DNA of 30,849 nucleotides from Rachicladosporium sp. CCFEE 5018 (lineage: Eukaryota; Ascomycota; Dothideomycetes; Cladosporiales; Cladosporiaceae): positions 966 to 31,814 of the forward strand of contig KZ111223.1 in assembly GCA_002077045.2 (NCBI GenBank). The letters are read 5' to 3'. Of this stretch, positions 10,774-20,917 are shown piece by piece (position 1 is the stretch's first letter; each line of letters starts with the position of its first letter). The translations under genes were made by a program, and so were the position numbers. The notes below the pieces were generated by a model. It saw only the letters and a list, made by a program, of their open reading frames with translations, had not been told where the DNA came from and made no database searches.

Positions 10774-13203
10774 TCATGTTGCTGCATCTAAGGTGGTGGT
10801 ATCCGTGGTTTGCAGTGCATCAAAAAGCGACTCACTCCATCTGAACAGACCTCGCCGTCGCCAGCTGCGAAGGCACATGACCTGCTGTATCGTGCTCGCT
10901 TGCATTAATCGTCGTCGTGGGCCAACTATGGCACCGGCTTTACTGAAGATGCGCTCTAGTTCATCCGACATGACAGGTGTTGAGAACGTATCTAAGGCTA
11001 ACCGTGCGAGCTGCGGCCACCGCCCTCGTTAGTGTAGCCAGTATGGTATTAATGAGTACTTTTGCAGCATAGTAGTACTCCTCGCTTCCGCCTCGTACGC
11101 CACGAGCTGTTGCTTAATGCCAGCCTCTTGCTCGTCGTCGGATAACACATCATCTTCGTCGGTATGGAGTATACGGCTTAGAAACTTCGGTGGTGAGGGA
11201 GGCTGCGTATCCTTGTAACTCAGTATCAGCTCGGTGAATGATAATCTTGATGACTTCAACCACTCTGGCCGTGAAGCCTAATGGCTCTTAAACCAGCGCC
11301 ACTTCATTCGAGGGTGTAGTAAGACTGCAGCTACGTAGACTGGCGTGTCATCGAGCTTGCCATAGTAGAAGTCAAGCTTTTGCTAGCCAAGGTTGATGTT
11401 AGTGCTGAAGTGATGCTCTGCAGTTACCTGATCGTCTGGAAGGGCGTCAATTTGCTGCGAGGTAGCTGCATCTGAAGTAGAGGTAAGTTGGCTCTGGCTA
11501 TCTGCAATTAGTGGCCTCGACCTTGTCGACTTGTTGTGCACCTGCAGGCTATACTGCACTAGTTACTGCTTCCTTAACTCCCTGAAGTGAAGCAGCAGTG
11601 CATCGTACGCCGGTATCACACGCCAGATAGCCCCAAAGCGGTTGTTGCCGGCCTGACCTTGTAGCTCCATGGTCTATTGCTTTAGAGGGTGCAGCATGTC
11701 GTGGTATAGGCTGATAACGTGCCAGTCGTCTTGATCGAGCCGATCGTGAAGTATCGCCGGCGCCTTACGTGTCGAAGCACTGTTTAATGCTACACTACGA
11801 GAGACATAAGCATCGTGTTTAAGCTATATCTCTATAAGCAGCTCGTCAATCGCAGGCTACAGGTAAAACGCACGCCGTGCGGCATCATCGAAGCTATTCC
11901 ATCGAGTCTCAACGTTACGCACGAGCTCGTACGTATCCTTCTTGCCCTCCGGCTTCGTAGGGCCGATAAGGGTACGCTGCAGCTCTATCAACCGTTCATT
12001 TCGCAGCGGTGATCGGATAATCCAGTAAATCACGTTGTGCAGCTTGCCAAGAGGGCCCTTCTTACGCCATAGCTGTAGCTACATCTCTTCGAGGGTGATC
12101 TGCTAATTCAGTTCGGCTTCAAATGCTTCGTGATCGGCGCCAAAGAGGACTGCTTGAGCGACAAGATTGAGTACGTAGCCAAAGCACCGTATCCAGCGAT
12201 GCTTCGGATCGAATAAGAACTCGTTCCCAAGGTGCTGCAGGCACGTGTCGTTGCTTAACGCGTTGTTGGTGATAAAGTAGCCAATCTTATGAGCAAGGTG
12301 GTACTCAGCGATTAGCGAAGCAATCAGTTCACTCTGGTTGAGGCCGCTGTGTGCACCATGAACTCGCGACATTGCAAGAAGCGTTGTAGTTGGCACTCCG
12401 GCATTGTTAATGAAGGAGGCCACGATACCGAGCAATGCCAACTTGTTACCTGATAACCAGAGGTCAAAAGAGATGTTGATGTTCGTGATTGCCGCCTGCA
12501 GCGATTCAGTGACTTCTCCGAGTACTCGATCGTACACGCGGCCAATCGTGCGTGCGATAGTAGTACGCATTGGAAGCTGGCCAAGGGCGCGTGGTTAATG
12601 GTATCGTAGCAATGCTGCAAGGCCAGGTGATTCGATTTGGCGGAAGCTGATGCCCTCGTCAACTATCCAGTCGTATAGAAGCGTCTTGAATGTTGCATGG
12701 TGGAAGGCGACTGCGTGTTCATTCTGTACTGCAGCGACTAGATCTGCACCACTGCGTAGGGAGCTAAGCATCTGATCATTCCTAAAGCGACGCTCCTTAT
12801 GTATTGGCCCTTCTGATGACAGCGAGTGCGCCTCCTTCATATGCACGGCTGCACTGCTTGTAGCCTTGTCGATCTTGAACATGATAAGCTTCTTCACAAG
12901 ATGACAGCGCCTGCAATGCCACTAGAAGGTGTTGTCTGATACCCTCTCCAGCCTCCAGCCATTGTTGTCGGTGTACAGCCAAGAGCGGTTCTTTCTGTCA
13001 TCTGTAGGTACTCGCCAACCTGCAAGGCGAGCCCACACGATATCGTCGTATCCAAGCAAAGGTGGTGCAGCTGCAAGTGTTGCAACTGTAGCTATCGTGC
13101 CAAAGTCGCTTTAGCGCTGCAGTTCTTCAGGTATCTCAATAATTGACGTCGTAGGGGCACTCGAGAGGGTGGAGGAGAGTACTGAGGTGGTATCGGAAGC
13201 CAT
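10774..13203 (-). pseudogene. hAT transposase with 12 internal stop codons
   Basis: A single frame of 809 codons starts with ATG at 13203 and reaches 10774 with no frameshift, but contains twelve internal stops, all TAG or TAA (for example 13113-13111, 12924-12922, 12597-12595, 12105-12103, 12081-12079). Domains in order are a BED-like zinc finger (WHCRRCHLVKK followed by HMKEAH, about 12910-12825), the catalytic region with ISFDLWLSGNKLALLGIVAS (about 12475) and KIGYFITNNALSNDTCLQHL, then VRNVETRWNSFDDAA, and the C-terminal hAT dimerisation motif TPVMSDELERIFSKAGAIV (about 10985-10930). Length fits the family. Every stop can be explained by CAG or CAA changed to TAG or TAA, as in RIP. The element cannot move by itself now. 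Confidence 0.92.
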
Positions 13204-13455
13204 TAACGCGTGATCTCGCGTGCAATCGCGTCGAGATAGTCGATGTTGCTGTGTTGAGATGCATCATGTCGAGGGCAGCGAGGGTGCAAGGCAGCTAGAA
13301 GGGGTACCGAAGTTACCTTACGAAGGCAAGCGTGTGGGGGCGGAGCGGAAGGAAGGCGGGGATCGACAGCGCCGTGGTGATCATCGCTATATGATTAGCT
13401 CGCTTGTGGTCCTTCACTTCCTTACAATCCCCAAAAACTGCTACTACCACACTAA

Positions 13456-13570
13456 TCAAGCAACTCAAGCAAGCACAGTACGCTCGCTTGAGTTGCTTAA
13501 TACTTGCCATCATGACAGCGACCACCACTTGCTTGACTTGATCAAGCAACTCAAGCAAGTGCTTGATTCC
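13456..13570. repeat. hAT subterminal repeats, right end
   Basis: CAAGCAACTCAAGCAAG occurs at about 13458 and 13543, and its complement-type word GCTTGAGTTGCTT at about 13489. These match the left-end cluster in inverted and direct orientation. Confidence 0.65.
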
Positions 13571-13596
13571 GACTTCTTTACGCACAGCTCTGGACC

Positions 13597-13604
13597 GTGA
13601 TAGT
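13597..13604. repeat. Target-site duplication, right copy
   Basis: GTGATAGT, paired with GTGATACT at 10603-10610. In the HET reading direction it is the ACTATCAC of the codons AGC ACT ATC AC. Confidence 0.75.
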
Positions 13605-14258
13605 GCTGATGGCATCCTCCAATAACACCAGCGCACGAGAATCCTCAGGCAAGGGATGTTTAGTGTCGTCTTCAGTGTCGCAATCGTTCTTGTCCGGTAG
13701 CATACAAGACAGCATGTACGCGGTCTTCTAGGATCCCGAGTCATGCAAGTCACGATCTTCGATGACATTTTTCGAACCTCGTGCAGCCCGACTAAGTTCA
13801 GCGATTGCGGTGAAAGCCTGGTGACTGTTGTCGTCAGCAGAGCCAAGCCATATCGTGGTCTGCACGGCATTTCGATAGATGTCCCCCATGATACTGACTC
13901 GGGCGCTCCGCTCTGCCAGATCATCGTGGTTGATGCAGATCGCATCGACCCAAAGGCACCGCGAAGCGGTGCTTCTCCGAAGATGTCGCAGTGCAGCCCG
14001 GAGGTGTGAGTTCACTCGCATTACATTGCCGCCTATCAGTATCGACTTGTTGTCGGCGACATTGCCCCAGCAGTAGGAGAGAGCTTTGTAAGGGGGCCAT
14101 GCGGCTAGCCTGCATGCGTGGAGCATGCAACGAATTTCGTCGTCACAGTCGCCAGGTAAGATGTGTAAAAGCCGTGCAGACTTCGCTTCACTTCCAAGTC
14201 TGACACGGTCAGCTCCATAATCGTAAGCTCTGCGAGATGGATCACTGAACGTGCTTTC
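13605..14258 (-). pseudogene. HET-domain protein, N-terminal part
   Basis: The frame reads ARLLHILPGDCDDEIRC, then YKALSYCWG, LRAALRHLR, LWVDAICINHDDLAERSARV and MGDIYRNAVQTTIWLG, the three classic HET blocks in correct order and spacing. An in-frame TAG at 13730-13728 interrupts it before the hAT insertion, so the gene is broken twice. Downstream of the TAG the same frame continues through EDSRALVLLEDAISTIT to the insertion point, and joins the C-terminal half in frame. The frame is open from 14258 but has no ATG before 14126. Either a small upstream exon carries the start (an AG acceptor lies at 14259-14260) or the start is lost. Minus-strand orientation, same as the C-terminal part. Confidence 0.88.
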
Positions 14259-14401
14259 CTGTCACGTCATCGAGTCAGCACCAGGGCGGGTCGTCAAATT
14301 TTGCCTGCATCGAGAACAGACACTCGCTCGACATCAATCGTCGCTGGAGTTCCTCGACATCTGGCCCTTGAGTAGACCCTAGCAAGCAACAGTATGTGCT
14401 T

Positions 14402-15950
14402 ATGAGTGGAAGATCTTATCAACAGGATCATTTTAGGAGTATCAGAGCTGTAGCAAAGGCCTACAGTGTACCATTTAGTACACTCGCTCGGACATTGAAT
14501 GTTAACAAGTCAAGGCAAGATTCTGTACCAATCAACCGTAATCTTACACAGCCCGAGGAGTTATCGCTCATTGAGAGGATACTCCAGCTGGACTCCCAAG
14601 GGCTACCTCTGAATGTTGCTAGTGTTCGAGAGTTCGCTAGTTCAATCAGCTAGGCAAGAGGTGGAGAGCCAGTTGGGAGCAAGTGGGCATACAAGCTCCG
14701 TACACGAATGAGTCGAGTCTATGACTATCAGAGAGCAAAATGTGAGGACAGGTCACTGATTTCAAGCTGTTGTACACAACATAAAAATGAAGTATAGGAT
14801 CTATGAGGAAAATATTTTCAACTTTGATAAGACTGGCTTCAAGATAGGAAGTATTGGCTCTTCAACTGTTGTCAACTCTTCTAAGAGAGCATCAAGGCCA
14901 AAGCAGATCCAAGGACATAGTCAAGAGTGGATCATAGCCATTCAAGGAGTCAATTCACAAGGCTAGGTAATCAATCCGTTCTTCATCTTTAAGGGCAAGC
15001 AATTTCAGTCTATATGGTTTTAGGAGGACCTTCTACAAGACTAGCACCTTACCCTCAGCTCAAATGGATAGACAACAAACGAGATTGGCCTAGAATGGAT
15101 TCAGAGCTTTGACCTCCACACTGTAGCTCGTGTCGAAGGCTTAAAGAGACTCCTTATACAGGATGGCTATGAGAACCATAAGTCTTCTTAGTTCTTGAAT
15201 TTTTGCACACAATATGATATCCTCTGCCTCTTTATGCCTTCACACTCTTCACACCTTCCACAGCCACTAGATGTTAGCTGTTTTGGGCCTTTAAAGCAGG
15301 CGTATAGGCGACAAGTTAAGCATCTGGTTTGGAACAGGATTTTCTATATCACAAAGCTAGAATTCCTTGTAGCATTTAAGGAGGCATACACTTCTATAAC
15401 TATAACAAGCAACATCTATAGAGGCTAGAGAGGCTCTAGACTATTCCTATTCGATATAGATGCTTTTCTAACAAACCTCGACCTCGTTGTGAGAACCCTA
15501 ACCCTAGAGCTCCCTACCTAGGCGATATAGTAGTCTTAGACACTAAGCAACGCCTATGAAGTTGCAAACCAAGCTACGTTGCTCTAAGACAAAATTACCT
15601 CTTGTTAAGATAGTCTACCAACTCCTATTAATATAGCCCTTACATAGCTTACGAAGGGGGCACAGAAAATAGCTGCTTTCGTAGCTATAATGGCTATAGA
15701 AATCAGTGACTTTCAGAAGGCGAATGAAGCAGTAAGAAGGCGTAAAGTACGCGTGAACAAGAAGCCTAGATTTGAAGGAGGTCTTACAGTTGCCATTGCG
15801 CACGCTTAGGCGGCTGTTTAGGCGATAGATCGTGTTATAGAGGAGGGTTTGCTCGATAATACAGGTGTTCGAATTCCGGGTTAGGCGTAGAAAAGGCGGT
15901 GTGGAACATGTAGATAGGAAGGTTATACTCGGAAGAACTATCTTACATCG
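14402..15950 (+). mobile_element. Decayed pogo/Fot1-like (DDE_1) DNA transposon
   Basis: The transposase starts at ATG 14402 with a psq-type helix-turn-helix (FRSIRAVAKAYSVPFSTLAR) and a CENP-B-like segment. After a frameshift between about 14653 and 14811 it gives FNFDKTGFKIG (first catalytic Asp), LLIQDGYENHKSS and LCLFMPSHSSHLPQPLDV. It ends with a Lys/Arg-rich region (FQKANEAVRRRKVRVNKKPR) and a decayed zinc knuckle (CGTCR, 15902-15916). Internal stops are mostly TAG, as in the neighbouring repeats. Inverted repeats and the TA duplication were not located, so the real ends lie somewhat outside. It starts about 140 bp from the 5' end of the HET frame, on the opposite strand, and may have damaged that promoter. 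Confidence 0.85.
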
Positions 15951-15999
15951 AAATAGGATAGTAATAGATAAGATAAGATAAGAATTCATAAGTCTAATT

Positions 16000-17143
16000 T
16001 GGATCGACGAGTGCACGGGAGAGATGTAGAGCAAGTCATCGATTATATAGGTATGTATATACGCAGATATAGAATATATAAATGTCTCGAGTTTAAAAGA
16101 CGGGGATATACGCATAGAAGGAGCAAGGTAGCGACAGGAGCGGAGGAGAAGACAGTGAAAAGTGCAGGGAGTAACTATAGGCAAGTAGGGGGCGGTCTAG
16201 GGAAGGAGGAGGAGGAAAGGGGCCTCTTCTATAAAGCAAACACCTACAGCCCTAACAACACCGGGCTATAGACTCTTAGACAGTCTAAGGACTACTAGAC
16301 GCATATTAAGCAGGCCTATAAAGGGCAAGACCTTCATATAAGGGCGTACAAAGTCCTACTCTAGAAAGCTACGAAGGTAATCACTACATTACAAGCTAAG
16401 ACTATAAGACAATACTATGCTTTAAGTAACCCACTCCTTTAGGAGATTAGGGAACTTATAAAAGCGATATATAAGTACACACTCCCGTAACAGCAGAGCT
16501 AAAGCTAGTAGAAGACTTAGGCTAGAGTAGTAGCTAGAGGAAAGCCTATAGGGGTGACAATTAGGGTTTAGGATCTAGAGGAGCGTAGGGAGATAGTAGG
16601 GCTGTCCTATAAGGAGCTTGTAAGGAGGATTAGGAAGAAGGAGATCATTAGGGCGAAGTAGATAGGGGGTGGGAGCATTAGGGTGTACACTACTAGATAG
16701 GAGGCAAAGAAGGAGCTAGAGAAGACTAAGGGCTAGACAGAGAAGATTGCGCCCTCTATAAAGGTCACGGCTTAGACATTCTAGGTTCTAGTACACGGGA
16801 TACTACTAGCATTCAATCCTATAGATAAGAGTTAGCTTAAGGAGGTCTAGAAAGAGAATCAGGCGATAGCACCTAGTAGTTAGTTTCTAAGGCTAGCCTG
16901 GCTAAGGAAGAAGCATAGGCCGGGACAGATATATAGCTTAGCAATTTCCTAGATAGACTTAGGGATATAAGCTAATAGGTTCAATAATAAGGGCTTTTTC
17001 TAGAAGGTAGAGATCAAGACTATAGAGCTCTTTAGGTCAAACTTCAGGATTATGTAGTGCTTTAAGTGTTAGGGACATAGGTATATTACACCTAATTACA
17101 TAGTGACATAGAAGTATAGTAAGTGTGTAGAGGAACATAGTAT
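16000..17143 (+). pseudogene. LINE ORF1 (Tad-like gag), heavily RIP-mutated, first part
   Basis: A single frame can be followed from about 16000 to the solo LTR at 17144 through more than twenty stops, nearly all TAG. Between the stops the protein is coherent: SYKELVRRIRKKEIIRAK, GGGSIRVYTTR, EAKKELEKTKG, VLVHGILLAFNPIDKS, FLRLAWLRKKHRPGQIYSLA, then a zinc-knuckle start CFKC (17060 region). This order (charged region, RNA-binding-like core, C-terminal zinc knuckles) is that of ORF1 in fungal Tad/I LINEs. The N-terminal limit is uncertain; the open stretch 15999-16271 is in the same frame. Probably from a different insertion than the telomeric LINE, and far more mutated. Confidence 0.82.
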
Positions 17144-17577
17144 TTTTACGACCTGTGTCGTGAGTGACAATGGATCGCACGTGACAGGATCTTCCGAGGA
17201 AGACAGGTAGTCACGAGTTATGCTTGATGGAGTGGCAGAGCTAGGAGCGTAAGGTATCTGAGCGAAGGATGAATCAATCAGTGTCAATGTGTATGGATCG
17301 TTGTATTCCAAGAAGTCACTATGAACAATGAGTTGAACACGAGAGAAGCAGAAGGCATCTCTCGCTCGCTATATACCTATGAGAGTCGTCTATGATCAGG
17401 CATGATCAGTGTGAAGCTGATCCAAGGGATCGGGATCAGTCTGAGTCTGATCCGGCTGGCTCAGTTCGAGTCTGATCCAGTTGCGTCACGTGACTTGAGC
17501 GGCTGCTGTTCCGCTGCTGGGCCTCTGCGAACCAATCGCGGAGCCTCAGGTTGGGGCAGCCTTCATGAATCGTAACA
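17144..17577 (-). mobile_element. Solo LTR (copy B) inserted in LINE ORF1
   Basis: 434 bp, the reverse complement of the LTR at 24894-25349 over most of its length. For example, 17151-17240 and 17295-17400 match 25110-25340 closely. It ends CGTAACA on the plus strand, the complement of the TGTTACG start of copy A; the other end is mutated (TTTTACG for TGTTACG). A TATA-like GGTATATAGC (minus strand, about 17368-17377) lies in the expected place. The flanks are AGTAT and CCTAT, a poor five-base duplication. Removing the LTR and one flank leaves the LINE frame open with a C-X2-C-X3-H-X4-C-spaced knuckle, apart from one Cys-to-Tyr change. Confidence 0.85.
17391..17492. repeat. Palindrome cluster in LTR copy B (GATCAG/CTGATC type)
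   Basis: About 100 bp just upstream of the LTR TATA box carries repeated GATCAG and CTGATC words and ends with the palindrome GTCACGTGAC. The position corresponds to the U3 promoter region. Confidence 0.65.
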
Positions 17578-17694
17578 CCTATAAGGAAATGCACTATAAC
17601 GACTAGACCAAGGTGCACAAACTATAGTAAGAGGCACCTAGCCTAGGACTAGAGCTACCCTATAAGGATTACTACTTAAGCTAAGGCTATAGTA
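17578..17694 (+). pseudogene. LINE ORF1, continuation after the solo LTR
   Basis: The frame of the upstream LINE ORF1 resumes directly after the LTR with the Cys of the second knuckle (RKCTITT), then a third knuckle-like RCTNYSKRHLA, with TAG stops. It is cut again by a second LTR-like element at 17695. Confidence 0.7.
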
Positions 17695-18101
17695 TGTTAC
17701 GATTCCACGTGACAGTACGCCCTAATAGGACGACCAGGCGTCAAACCAACCAGCGTACAATGAGCGTGTAGCCGATCACCAGTGATCAGTGAGCACGGAC
17801 GGCTTAGATCGATCGGGCACTGAGCAAGGCAATCCGCTCAGTCGATCAGTGGCTCAGTGATCAGTGAGCACTGAGCGCCGCTCACTCAGGCTTACAAGTG
17901 AGCAATACAAGTCCTTGGTCAAGGACAAGTATATAGTCCACAGTCTTTACAGTAGATAGTAGAGCTTCGTGCTCAACTCAGCTTAACCACATTGTTACAC
18001 CCTTTACTTCTACACGACCCACTGACCCCTTGACGGCTATATCCATATATAGAGACGCTATATAAGGAGTGCATTACAACGTATCGTAGTGCACCGTAAC
18101 A
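17695..18101 (+). mobile_element. LTR-like element (copy C), related ends, different middle
   Basis: About 407 bp starting TGTTACGATTCCACGTGAC and ending ACCGTAACA, the same inverted TGTTACG/CGTAACA ends as copies A and B. It has a TATA-like AGTATATAGT at about 17929-17938. The middle differs from copies A and B. No exact target duplication is seen, although TATAG occurs at 17688-17692 and 18102-18106. It is probably a solo LTR of a sister subfamily. Confidence 0.65.
17775..17905. repeat. Palindrome cluster in LTR copy C (CAGTGATCAGTGAGCAC type)
   Basis: CAGTGATCAGTGAGCAC occurs exactly twice (from 17780 and from 17855), with further CTCAGT, GATCAGT and GCTCACT words between and around. The cluster lies just upstream of the TATA-like box of this LTR. 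Confidence 0.75.
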
Positions 18102-19050
18102 TATAGATGTTCTAGTATAAAAGATAGGCATTTTATAAAAGCGACCTCGAACTTATTAAGTAGACGACTTAATACGTATATTTTAACGTAAGCTCTAGTA
18201 GAGGCGTTTTATAGTAGTCGAGCTAGTTTACGGTACCTAGCTCGAATACTACGACCTTCGTCCTAGTTTAGATCTAGGTAGTAGGCGCGAGCCGGACTTT
18301 CGGCCGATATAGATTTACTAGTACCGTTTCGTTAAACCTAATTAATAAACACTACTTTGCCGGAGCGCTACTTAGCTTCTAGTAATCGAAGCACGTTCAT
18401 AATGTTATTTATATATAGATAGTTAGGAACTAGAGCGGAATAATTAACATTTCGGCTACTAGACTAGCTAGTTTAACTAAGGTACGATAAACGTCGTCAC
18501 TACGAAGACGCTATAAGCTTAAGGCACTAGCGATTCTAAGGTGCATTTTCTGCTTTTTATACGTCGCCGTTAGGTACCTACGTTACTAATACTATGTCCC
18601 TATTGCTACGGATCGTTAATATAAGATTACTAGGTAATATAACATGATTAAGGAGTTAGTAAGATATTTAGAAAACGACGGGTTATTTACTACTTCGCGA
18701 GGCGCGTTATAGCGTAGTTGTTAGTAAGGATACCTACTAACTTATATCCCCTGTAAGATATAAACAGTTAGGGGTTTAAGGGTACGGCAGTAATATCCTT
18801 AAATACCTACCGCTAGAGAGTTTACTTAGGGTTTTAGTTTATGTTAGGGACGTAGAGTTACCGCGAAGGTTGAAGAGTTATAGGAAGGATTAGCTAGGGT
18901 GTGATAGAGAAGGGAGGTAGAGGGTTAGGTAGCTATAGACTTAATAGTGGGATGAATAGAGGTTTTAGGTGTAGGCCAGGGAAGACGGACTGAAATACAC
19001 GTATAACTTAACGTAGAGTAAAACTTTTAGCGCTTTTGAGCCTATCGATG
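18102..19050. other. TA-rich RIP-decayed repeat relic, family not recognised
   Basis: About 950 bp very rich in TA and CTAG/TTAG words and poor in CA and TG, while CG remains common. That points to CpA-directed mutation rather than CpG loss. Translation on both strands gives no recognisable protein. It may be the body of another retroelement. Confidence 0.6.
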
Positions 19051-20149
19051 CCTATCCAGAATTCTGTGCCCGACTCTGGCCGCAACGAGACATATTGGGA
19101 ATGTTAATGGGACTGCATGCTTGTTCTGCCTTAGAGAGTCTAGTCTCTACTGGACCTCGCACACTGAGAGCGGGCAGGATTGTCGGAAATGAGGAGCAGC
19201 GATTACACTTACCACTTCGCGACAGTTCCCGGCGGTCCGGCAGACTTCGTGGGAGCTGTATGACCTCCGCCACCTGAAGCTGCCCGGGCTTCGACCGGTT
19301 GCAGCATTGCACTGCCGTGTACGTCCGCACCTCCATAACGCGGCGCCCTCACAAAGACGGTAGCATCGATTGCCCCTGTTCTGTACAGGCTCACGTGGCA
19401 GTCAGCTATCGCAGTATTGACGCCTCCGCGAGGTTTCACCGACAGTTTTCGATGTACACTTTAGGACTTAACGTGATGAACTCACTGACAAAGACAAAGC
19501 ATGAGAGCTATCTGAACCCTCACAGCTAGGTCCACTCATGTGGCCAAGCAGAGCTGTTCACTACCGTGTAACTGCGGTCGGGTGTCCTAGTATAGCCACG
19601 CTAAGGCTCTTACTTTCGTCCGTCTCGGTACGCTGGAAGGGTCACGGATGCCCAGTGTTAAGGCGCACAGAGCTTGTACGATCCTCTCCGAATATGCAAT
19701 CGGTTTACGCTAGTCGGCGTCGGCGTGCGACTTCATCTGGGTTTCGTGATCTCGGAGCTGAGACTATCACCTGGCCAGATGCAGAGCAGACCTCTGAATC
19801 GCATCTACGAACAGAATAATGGCCAGGACCAGAACGGCCTCGAGCTCGATGCCCAGTAGCTTTGACACAACGAAGAGGCATAGGTGCGTGTCAGATACTG
19901 ATCCATCTGGCCTGCCAGGAATCACTGAGGACAACGGGCGGTTCGCAGGGAGCGGGATCCTTTTACGAGGGTCTATGAATGCATCATCGCGCTCACTGCG
20001 CTAGGGAACGTCTGAAGCTACCAAGCATGTCACCAGGTCTATCAGGCGAGTGAGAAAGGAGCTAGACCAATACGGTCAATGATCTCAGCTTAGACACGAC
20101 TACTCAATGCCCCGACCGCGTATACCATTGAGCTCGTATGTGGACCCCA
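19051..20149. other. Spacer of normal composition, no gene supported
   Basis: Composition changes sharply at about 19050 from TA-rich to balanced. Short frames exist (for example 19819-20004, with ATG, 61 codons) but show no domain or splice pattern. Decayed coding sequence is possible. Confidence 0.45.
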
Positions 20150-20688
20150 TTAGCGCTTCATGACTGAGGCCGCTGCATCAGGCGCGGGCGTCGGGTACGT
20201 AAAATCCGGGCCAGTGCGTTTTACTAAGGCGTTCGGAGGTCTACAGTTGCACTGCGTGCAACCCTTGTTATCGCCGCATCGAAGCAGTATCTCCCACTGG
20301 TCGGAGGAAGCGATACAATTAGCATGTGAACCCATTCCGAATAACCTCGGATCCACTCACGGTGTGTTTGCCCGTCTTGTAAACGCACTCCAGCTGCAAC
20401 ACAAAACCTGGTCGGCGACGTGGGAACAGGAATTGCAGGTGTCGGAGGACTTACGACATTGCCCTTCGTGCCTGGTCCGCAGACTTGGTTTTGATAGTTT
20501 GACGCGCTGCACTTATCTCCAGCATGTTTTGGGCCGTTCAGGCATTTACCGACGTCTGGCGCGAAGATATCGGCAGCTTCGAGTTGGGCACGTTGTGTGA
20601 TATGGGGGCCAGGGATTGCAGTTGAGCATGTGACGATGCTTAGGATCGAAAGGAGGCGTGGGAAGTGCCTACGGGATCGAATAGTCAC
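20150..20688 (-). CDS. Candidate small secreted cysteine-rich protein, three exons, start codon not found
   Basis: Exons 20688-20455, 20393-20361 and 20296-20150 are joined in phase 0 and encode about 137 residues. Intron 1 (61 bp) has GTAAGT and TTGCAG; intron 2 (64 bp) has GTGAGT, a GCTAAT branch site and CAG. The N terminus has basic residues and then a hydrophobic stretch (LLSILSIVTCSTAIPG) typical of a signal peptide. The predicted mature part has eight cysteines: three in exon 1 (GKCLNGPKHAGDKC and QVCGPG), one in the 33-bp exon 2 (ECVYKTG), and four in exon 3 (RCGDNKGCTQCNC). An even number fits disulfide pairing. No ATG lies in frame between the upstream stop (20733-20731) and exon 3; codon 1 here is GTG. 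The start is either lost or in an unseen upstream exon. The role is not known; small, secreted and cysteine-rich suggests an effector-like or apoplastic protein. No family recognised. Confidence 0.6.
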
Positions 20689-20917
20689 GGTGTCAGCCGA
20701 TGTCCCTCGTCCCTCGGCTGGGGGATGCCTTCAAGCGCTGTCAGCGTCTCACATCGTGCCTGGATGTGTTCTGTGATACCCAGAGCGTAGGAAAGGCGAT
20801 AGTGGCAGGTGGTGGGTTCAGTGATGGGACAGTCGAGTAAGATGGACGCGACATGCCAGGTACAATGAATAGTACCAAAGCGAATACCCGAGTCCGGTCG
20901 TTCATACTTGACGGACA

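Larger units (their letters stand above)
10611..13596 (-). mobile_element. hAT DNA transposon inserted in the HET gene
   Basis: The ends are imperfect inverted repeats: the left starts GCAGAGGCGTGC and the right end, read inward on the minus strand, is GGTCCAGAGCTGTGC, sharing CAGAG and GTGC. The flanks carry GTGATACT (10603-10610) and GTGATAGT (13597-13604), an eight-base duplication with one mismatch, the size expected for hAT. The inside holds a full-length decayed hAT transposase on the minus strand. Termini are uncertain by a few bases because the duplication lies 1-4 bases outside the CAGAG motif. About 2.99 kb. Confidence 0.87.

Noticed and set aside
13313..13945. 210-codon minus-strand frame
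   Set aside because: It overlaps the HET N-terminal frame and crosses the hAT terminus; its protein is a frame-shifted reading of both.
15494..15506. AACCCTAACCCTA, two telomere-like units inside the window
   Set aside because: Only two units, inside the pogo-like element and continuous with its coding sequence; not an interstitial telomere of note.
17775..17905. Possible CRISPR-like or satellite array
   Set aside because: Repeats are short palindromes with irregular spacing inside an LTR of a eukaryotic genome; no spacer structure.
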